From: UBA11524 sp045591175
Lineage (GTDB): Bacteria; Bacillota; Clostridia; Christensenellales; Aristaeellaceae
Direction: 5' to 3'
DNA: 64,000 bases
NCBI GenBank assembly: GCA_045591175.1
Contig: JAZNSI010000057.1
Location: 15,939 to 79,938 of the forward strand
Below are positions 13,301 to 22,300 of this stretch, piece after piece. Made by a program: the position numbers and the translations under genes. Each line of letters starts with the position of its first letter. Position 1 is the stretch's first letter. The notes under the pieces are model-generated. The model did no database searches. It saw nothing but the letters and a program-made list of their open reading frames with translations, and had not been told where the DNA came from.

Positions 13301-16300
13301 GAGCGCGATGCAAGCCATACCGACACAAAGCGCATTGTGGCAACTGGTCACCAAAACACTGAGGCTTATGGCGCTCAGACAGTGACTTGTGAAGTGGATG
13401 GTTACGAGGCGGGCACGAAGTGTTCTGACTGTGGTGCTATCATCGTTGAGCGTAAGCTCATCGAGGCACAGGGCCACGTTTGGGACAAGGGTGCACAGAC
13501 TAAGGCTCCGACTTGTACCGAGATGGGTCAGACGACCTACACCTGTACCTTTGAGAATTGTGACACCAAGGGTGGCGCTCAGCAGACGCTGACTGACATC
13601 CCCGCGGCTGGCCACAATTACAATAAGGTTGTCACTCAGCCGACCTGTAATGATGGCGGCTATACTACCTATACTTGTACCAAGTGTGCTGAAGGCACCG
13701 AGGGCCATAGCTACGTCGCGGATGAGACGGAAGCCGAGGGCCATAAGTACGGTGAGGGAGTCGTGACTGCCCCGACCTGTAATGATAAGGGCTATACGAC
13801 TTACACCTGTACTGTGTGTGCGGAGGGTACCAAGGGCCACAGCTACACCGATAATGAGGTGGCTGCTGCGGGCCATAAGTACAATGCGGTAGTTACTGAG
13901 CCGACCTGTACTGCTGGTGGCTATACAACTTACACTTGCACTGTGTGTGCTGAAGGCACCGAGGGTCATAGCTACGTCGGTGATAAGACTCCCTCTTATG
14001 GTGGTCACACCTATGTTACTCTGCCTGCAGTGCCTGCGACTTGTACAGAAGGCGGCTTGACTGCCGGTAGCTGGTGTGACCGTTGTGAATTGGTTCACGT
14101 GCCCCAGACACCTACCCCTGCGCTGGGTCATACCGAGGTTGTTGATAAGTCGGTTGATCCCACATGTACTGCAACTGGCCTGACTGAGGGCAAGCATTGC
14201 TCTGTCTGTAATACGGTGCTGGTTAAGCAGGAGGTCGTTGCGGAGAAGGGTCATACCGAGGCCGTTGATGCAGCCGTTGCGCCTACCTGTACCAAGACTG
14301 GTTTGACTGAAGGCAAGCATTGTTCCGTCTGTAACGCAGTGCTGGATGCGCAGGAAACCGTTCCTGCAACTGGCCATACCGAAGTGGATATTGCAGCGGT
14401 TGCGCCGACTTGTACGGCGACTGGTTTGACTGCTGGTAAGCGTTGTACGGTCTGTAAGGTCACCACGGTACCCCAGAATAAGGTTGATGCTCTGGGCCAT
14501 ACCAAGGAAGTGATTCCTGCGGTTGATGCAACTTGTACCACTGCGGGTAACACTGCTGGCGAAAAGTGCTCTGTTTGCAACGCCGTGCTGACTGCTACTA
14601 CGGTTATTAGTCCGCTGGGCCACACCGAAGTCAACGATGCGGCTGTTGCACCTGACTGTACGAACACTGGTTTGACTGCTGGCAAGCATTGCTCCGTTTG
14701 TAACGAAGTGCTGGTCAAGCAGGAGGTCGTTGACGCGCTGGGTCATACCGAAGTGATTGACAAGGCCGTTGCTGCCACCTGTACCAAGACCGGTTTGACT
14801 GAAGGCAAGCATTGCTCTGTTTGCAACGAAGTCCTGGTCAAGCAGGAGGTCGTTGACGCGCTGGGTCATACCGAAGTGGTTGACAAGGCCGTTGATGCTA
14901 CCTGCACCAAGACCGGCTTGACTGAGGGCAAGCACTGCTCTGTCTGTAACGAAGTGCTGGTCAAGCAGGAAGCAACGGATGCTTTGGGCCATACCGAAGT
15001 GGTTGATGCAGCTGTTGCACCCACCTGCACTGAAACCGGTTTGACCGAAGGCAAGCATTGCTCTGTCTGTAATGCAACGATTGTGGCGCAGAAGGTCATC
15101 AATGCAAATGGCCATACCGAGGTTATCGATAAGGCTGTTGCGCCCGATTGTACTAACACCGGCCTGACCGAAGGCAAGCACTGCTCTGTCTGTAATGAAG
15201 TGTTGGTTAAGCAGGATGTTGTTGACGCTCTGGGGCACACCGAAGTGAAGGACGAGGCTGTTGCTCCCGATTGCACCAACACTGGCCTGACCGAAGGCAA
15301 GCACTGCTCTGTCTGTAATGAAGTGCTGGTCAAGCAGGAAGTTGTCGACGCCCTGGGCCACACTGAAGTGGTCGATGAGGCTGTGGAGGCAACTTGTACT
15401 GAGACTGGTTTGACTGAAGGCACGCATTGCTCTGTCTGTAACGAAGTGCTGGTTGCTCAGGAAGTAATTGACGCTAAGGGCCACGACATGAGCGCGTGGG
15501 TCGAGACGACTCCTCATACCTGTACTGAGGCGGGCGAGGAAACCCGTTACTGTCTCAATGAGTGCGGATTGGAGGAGAAGCAGCCTACCGATGCCGCCCA
15601 TACTCCCGAAGTCATTCCTGCGGTGCCCCATACCTGTACCGAGGATGGTTTGACGGAAGGCAGCAAGTGTGCTGTCTGCGGCAAGATCCTGGTTTCCCAG
15701 GAAGACGATCCTGCTGCCCACGCATGGGAGACTGTCACTCTGCATAAGCCTGCTACCTGTACTGAGGATGGCTCCAGAGACGTTCGCTGTACTGAGTGCG
15801 GCGCGACCGACACCATCGTGATCCCGGCTACGGGCCATACCGAGGTGATCGATCCCGCTGTGGCGGCTGTCTGTAAGATAGATGGCAGCCTGATTGATGG
15901 CTTGACTGAAGGCAAGCACTGCTCCGTTTGTGAGGAAGTGCTGGTTGCACAGGAAGTTGTCAAGGCGGCCCACCGCTGGAGTATCGCGCCCTGTACGAAT
16001 GTCAATGCAATTTGTATCCGCTGCGGTTACACCAATGGTTCTGAGTTGCTCCAGCATAACATGGCTCCTGCAACCTGTACCAAGCCTGCAACCTGTACCT
16101 ACACTGGTTGTGGCTATACCGATGGCGAGGCCCTGGGCCACAAGCTGGTTGACATTGATGAGATCCCTGTGACCTGCGAGGAATCCGGTTGGACTGCTGG
16201 CGTTCAGTGTACCGTCTGTGGCGCATACACTACCACGCCCAAGGAAATTCCTGCGTTCAACCACAAGAACAGCGATGGCACCTCTGCTATTGCGACTTAC

Positions 16301-19300
16301 CCGGCGAAGAATCCCACCTATACCTCCGAAGGCTGGTACGAGTACGAGGCTTGCAGCCGTTGTACTTACTCCACCAAGGTGACCCGCGAGAAGCTCCCCG
16401 AGCCTTCCATCGACACCTTCGAAGAGTTCATCAAGTACCTGCCCAAGCTGGAAGAGTGGGCTGTGGAGTACTCCAGGAAGACTCCCGGCACTGATCCTGT
16501 CAGCCTGGTCATCAAGTACATCCGTACCGGCGTTGATCGCTACAACTCTGGTTCCTGGGGTATCATGGCTGGCTACGAGGACAAGGGCTTTGCTGAATAC
16601 GTCATTCAGCAGGAGGACGCCTTCAACTCCCAGTTCACCGAGGAACAGCAGGATCAGATGCTCCAGGTGTCCGGCTTCAAGGACATGAAGGAGTTCTACC
16701 TGCCCAACAACAACTTTGTTGATTTCGGCCATATGTTTGGCACCATGGACATCACCTACACCAACAAGGGCAGCCAGAATCACGCTGACGTTGGCGGTTG
16801 GGCTGGTGACCTGGTTGACCTGCTGAGCACCTCCGATCATGAGTCTCATCAGGATCTGATCAACTCTGTTGGCGACGACTTTGAGGCTCTGGTTGATATC
16901 ATCCGTACCGATCTGCTCGGTTACGACTTCGACCATGAAGACACGTTTGCCCTGAATGATATCTACGGCGACCTTGACGCGTTCTACATCATGGAGAATC
17001 TGGATGCGGATGGCTACGCAAGCGGCGACATGACGAAGCTGTTTACCAGCTACTTCGATGGCAGCCTGAGCGCAGTTACCCGTGCGGACTACCTGCTGGC
17101 GAACCGCTTTGACGACGTACGTACCCGCAGTGCAATCCGTGAGGCGGTCTACACCGAGTACACCACCAACGCGATGATCTCTACCCTGGAGGGTACCCGT
17201 GACTTTAACAACACCGACGACCTGATCACCAGGCGTAAGGCGGTCTGCTATGCATTCGCCGATTACCTGTGTATCCTGGCCGGCGACTGGGTTGACGACA
17301 CGGATAACCCCTACCTGACCGACTACGAGTCCTCCTACAGCCTGCTGGCGCCTGGCATCAGCATGGAAATCCACAAGGCCACCTCTCAGGACGGCAAGAA
17401 CATGGTGTACTACCTTGGTTACGCCGATCTTGCTCGTGAGGACGTCGACGTGATGATCAACTACCATGACCGTTACGTGGACGAGGGCTGGAACATGAGC
17501 CGTGTTCTGGATCAGGCCAACAAGGCTGCGGACAAGTACTATGCCAACCCCGAAAGCGAGCACTACATCGAGAACTTCGCTCCTGTGGTTGCCGTGAACG
17601 GCGCTGGCTTCGACATGGGTACTGGCGAACCCAGTGGTCTGCTGGTCATGCATGGTGAGGAATACCATGGTATCAACTCCAATGGTTTCTTCGGCATCAC
17701 CAAGGATGGCAAGGCCATCATTGGCACCACCGCTGAGTACAACTCCACCTACAGGGGAGAGCTGGCGGAAGGTATCGCAGGCTTCGGCACCATGCTGGTG
17801 AAGGATGGCGAACTGTGGTCCGGCATCCCCACCACCAACTACTACTCCGACCGTGCAAGCCGTACTGCTGTTGGTATCACTGCCACCGGCCGTGTCGTGT
17901 TCATGGTTCTGGATGGTCGTCAGGAGCCCTGGAGCTGCGGCGGCTCCATGATCGAAATTGCTCAGATCATGAAGCTGGCTGGCTGTGTCACCGCTATCAA
18001 CATGGACGGCGGCGGATCTACCACCTTCGTTGCCCGCAAGGCTGGCGATGAGGAGCTGTCTCTGGTCAACCGTCCCTCCGACGGTGTGCAGCGCAGCGTC
18101 TCCACCTCCATGATGATGGTTTCCACTGCTCCCAGTTCCAAGACCTTCGACCGTGCACTGGTCGAATCCAACTACAACTTCATGACCGTGGGCGCTGAAG
18201 TCAGCGTGACCTCCACCGGCCTGAGCGCGACCAACAACATCGTTGCTCTGCCCGAGGGCGCGACCTGGGCGGTGTCCGATCCTGAGATGGCGGAAATCGT
18301 TGATACCGGCGATGTGGTCATCAATGAGGACGATCCCACTGTCACCAAGAAGACCGCGAAGGTCATCGCGAAGAAGAATGGCGAATTCGAGGTCTACCTG
18401 ATGCTGGACGGTGTCATCATCGGCCAGAAGACTCTGAACGTCATTGTTCCCGATCAGATCTACTTCACCAGAGAGAAGATCGATGGCATTTACGGCCAGG
18501 GTGTTGAACTGCCCCTGAAGGCCCGCTACGAAGGCAAGGAAGCTGCCTTCGTGCCGGAGGACATCGTATTCACCATCAGCAACCCCGCTGTTGGCGAGAT
18601 GGATGGCCTGACCTTCAATGTGGCCGAGGAATCCACGGTCAAGACCGTGACGGTTACGGCGGCGCTGAAGCTGAATGCTGAAGCAACTGCGTCCATCAAT
18701 GTGGTTCTCTACAAGGATGGCGAGAACAACTTCAACTTCGACAATGCGACCGGCGGTAACCGCGAGCTGGCTTGGCTGCGCGAGGTTTCCAACGCTAAGC
18801 AGGAAGGCACCTCTACCTACTACATCATCGATCCCAAGGAGGACATGGTTACCTCCTACACCGTCGCTCTGGATATGTCCCAGATTCCGATTCCCGAGAA
18901 GCTGGAAAGCCTGACCTACATGCTGCCCGGCTCCGACCTGGAAGGCGCATCTGCGTGGACCTTCCTGCTGCAGCTGGCAGAACGTATCAGCGAACTGACC
19001 ACTGTTACGGCAAAGTTCACGCTGGATCCCAACTTCGCACTGGTCGGCTACGATGAGGAAACTGGCGAATACGACGCTTCCAACCTGTCGCTGATCAACG
19101 ATTACTTCGTGCTCAACAAGGAAGCGCCTGTCGTCTACAATCCCACGGACAACACCCTGACCCTGAAGCTGAACTGGAAGGGCTTCAGCCAGGCGATCGA
19201 TCCTGAGACTGCTAACCCGATGTGTATCGTCAGCGGTCTGAAGCTGATCCCCAAGGATGACGCTGCATGGGATGCCAAGGACCGTCTGGTTGCGGTTCAT

Positions 19301-22300
19301 AAGGCTGAGGTGGGCTACAAGGTTTACATGCGTGCCAACGCGCTCCATACCTTCTCCTCCAAGCCTGAGAACCAGGCAACCTTCGGCCTGTACCCCTACG
19401 GTCCGTACACCAACTCTCGCGGTATCGTCGAGAACGGCGGCTGGTTCTCCTCCATCTACGCAACCTTCAGCGATACTTACACGCTCATCAAGAGCCTGAA
19501 GAATGGTTGGGTTGTTGAAGAAGGCGGCTTCCGCTACTACGTTGATGGTCAGTACCTGACTGGCGTGCACCTGATCGCTGACGATGGCCTGTACTATCAG
19601 TTTGACGCGAATGGCATCAACATTGGCCAGACGCCTTACACCGGCATGCATGTGATGAATAACAAGACCTTCTACATGCAGAATGGTGTGCCTGCCAAGG
19701 ACTGGATCACGCTGGATGATGGATACTGGTACCGCTTCGATACGGAGACTGGCGAGGGTCAGCATGGTTCTTACACGGCCACGTTCACCCATACGAACGA
19801 GGACGGTACGACTTCCACCAACCACATTGTTTACGAGTTCGAAAACGGCAAGCTGCTTGACGGCGTGTGGTACAAAGATAGTATTGGCTGGCGTTACTAC
19901 TACGGTCCGTACTACTACAAGCAGGGCTGGCGTGAACTGACCACGCAGGAAGGCCAGAAGAACGGCACTGGCGAAAAGGGCATGTTCTTCTTCGAAGCCT
20001 ACTACGCGCAGCAGAACGTCTCTCCTGTTCAGGAAGCTCATGCGACTTACGAGTACTGGTACGAGTTTACTGCCGAAGGTAAGAAGGTACGCAATGCACC
20101 CTCTGGCCTGTACTGGTGGGATGACGACTGGTACAAGGGTATGAATGGTACGATCGAACCCGAACTGTACTACGTTGATGAGAACCATCCGGAAGGCAAT
20201 GGTTACTCGCTGGCTGTGACGGATGGCCTGCGGAAGGTTGGCGATGACTACTACTTCTTCGATCTGTGGAGTGGTAAGGCAGTCCGTAATACTTCTCATT
20301 ACATCCGTGAGCAGGATGCCAATGGTCTGCTGCCCCAGGGCACTTACCGCTTTGCTGCAGACGGCAAGATCATCCTGACGACCGGCGTGTTCAACGAGAA
20401 CGGTACACTGTACTACTACTACAACGGCGTGCGTACTGCTAATGCTGGCCTGGTTGAATACGAAGGCAACATCTACGGCGTTGGCAGCGGCGCAATCTGT
20501 GCCGCGAACCAGTCTGCCTACATCAACAAGGCCAATGGCCTGGCCGATGGTACGGGTACCTACCGCTTCGATGAGAACGGTCACCTGATCGCCAAGAAGG
20601 CTGTGGTTGATGAAGGCGGCATCCTGTATTACTACAATGAGGCTGGTAGGCGTGTTGCCAATGCTGGCCTGGTTGAGTATGCTGGCGACATCTACTACAT
20701 CGGTCTCTACACGGCTGATGGCGTGGAAGTCAATAAGAATACTGCAATTGCTGCGGTTGACGTTGAGATCGATGTGCCCAAGAATAAGACCAATGGCCTG
20801 CTGACCGCGGGTACTTACCGCTTCGATGAGAACGGCAAGGCGATCCTGGCCACTGAGCTGGTCGAGGGCGACGATGGTAAGCTCTACTACTACATGAATG
20901 GCGCGCTCCAGAAGGATGCCGGCATGATCAAGTATGAGGATGCTTATTACTACATCGACGCAAACGGCGCTGCGGTCACCAGCACTGAGATGCTGTGCGA
21001 GAAGACCATCGCTCCCTTCCCCGTCGATACCTATGAGTTCGGCGAGGATGGCAAGATGATCATCCGCGAAGGCATCTACGAGGGCTACTACTACGTCGGC
21101 GGTATCAAGACCGCTGCGGGCCTGGTCGAGGAGGACGGCAAGTACTACTTCGCTGCGGAGGGCGGCAAGATCGTCACCGACACGAAGTATGACGTGCAGA
21201 AGACCAATGACCTGCTGCCTGCGGGTATCTACCGCATTGGCGAGGATGGCGCCCTGAACCTGGAGACTGAACTGGTTGAAGAGGACGGCAAGCTGGTCTA
21301 CTACTACGAAGGCAAGCTGTCTGCCAATGCTGGCCTGATCCAGGTTGACGGTGATTACTACTACATTGGTGAAAACGGCATTGCGCTGACTGACGCCAAG
21401 CAGAAGATCACCAACAACAATGGTCTCGAGCTGGCTCTGGGCACCTACCGCTTCGGTGAGGACGGCAAGGCGATCCTGAAGACCGAGCTGGTTGAAGAGG
21501 CCGACGGCAAGTTGTACTACTACGATGAGGGCCGCATGGCTGACAAGGCTGCTCTGATCGAGTACGAAGGCGACTACTACTGGGTCGAGGTGAACGGCTT
21601 CGTTGTGACCAGCACGAAGATCAGCCTTGGTAAGGGCGAGAAGCTTCCCACCGGTATCTACCGCGTGGGTGCGGACGGCAAGATCATCCTGACCACTGAG
21701 CTGGTGGATGAAAATGGCCACCTGACCTACTACAAGAATGGTATCCTGACCAAGGATGCCGGCTTGATCGAGTACAAGGGCGACTACTACTACATCGACG
21801 ATGCTGGTCAGGCAGTCGAGAACGGCAAGTACGACGTGATCAAGCACAACAACCTCAAGCCTGCGGGTACCTACCGCTTCGACGAGGATGCCAAGATGAT
21901 CCTCACCACTGAACTGGTGGAGGAAGAGGATGGCAAGCTGTACTACTACATCGACGGTCGCCTGAGCGATACTGCTGACCTGATCAAGTATGGTGAAGAC
22001 TACTACTGGATCCAGGAGAACGGTACTGCCCTGACGAATGCGAAGATCGAAGTCGGCGAGGACGATCTGCTCGATGCCGGTACCTACCGCGTGGGCGAGG
22101 ATGCCAAGGTGATCCTGACGACTGAAGTTGTCAAGGAGAAGGATGGCAAGTACTACTACTACGAGAACGGCAAGCTGGGTAAGGACGCTGGTCTGATCGC
22201 GTATAACAGCGCTTACTACTACATCACCGCAAATGGCACTGCTGTGACCAACAAGGAGATGGAAGTGGAGAAGACCAATGGCCTGCTGCCTGTCGGCACC

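Larger units (their letters stand above)
5041..16390 (+). repeat. Cys/His-rich tandem repeat region of the giant protein
   Basis: About 3780 residues consist of degenerate units of roughly 40-60 residues. The common pattern is PTC-T-x2-G-x5-7-C-x2-C followed by a GH dipeptide before the next unit. Each unit therefore offers three cysteines and one histidine at conserved spacing, suggesting metal binding or regular disulfides. Divergence is highest near the left end, and the most homogeneous copies are at 14126-15478. I did not count the units exactly; there are several dozen. Confidence 0.85.

Noticed and set aside
5041..16390. Regular repeats considered as a CRISPR array
   Set aside because: The repeats are in-frame coding units with degenerate third positions and no conserved 25-40-base repeats with unique spacers.
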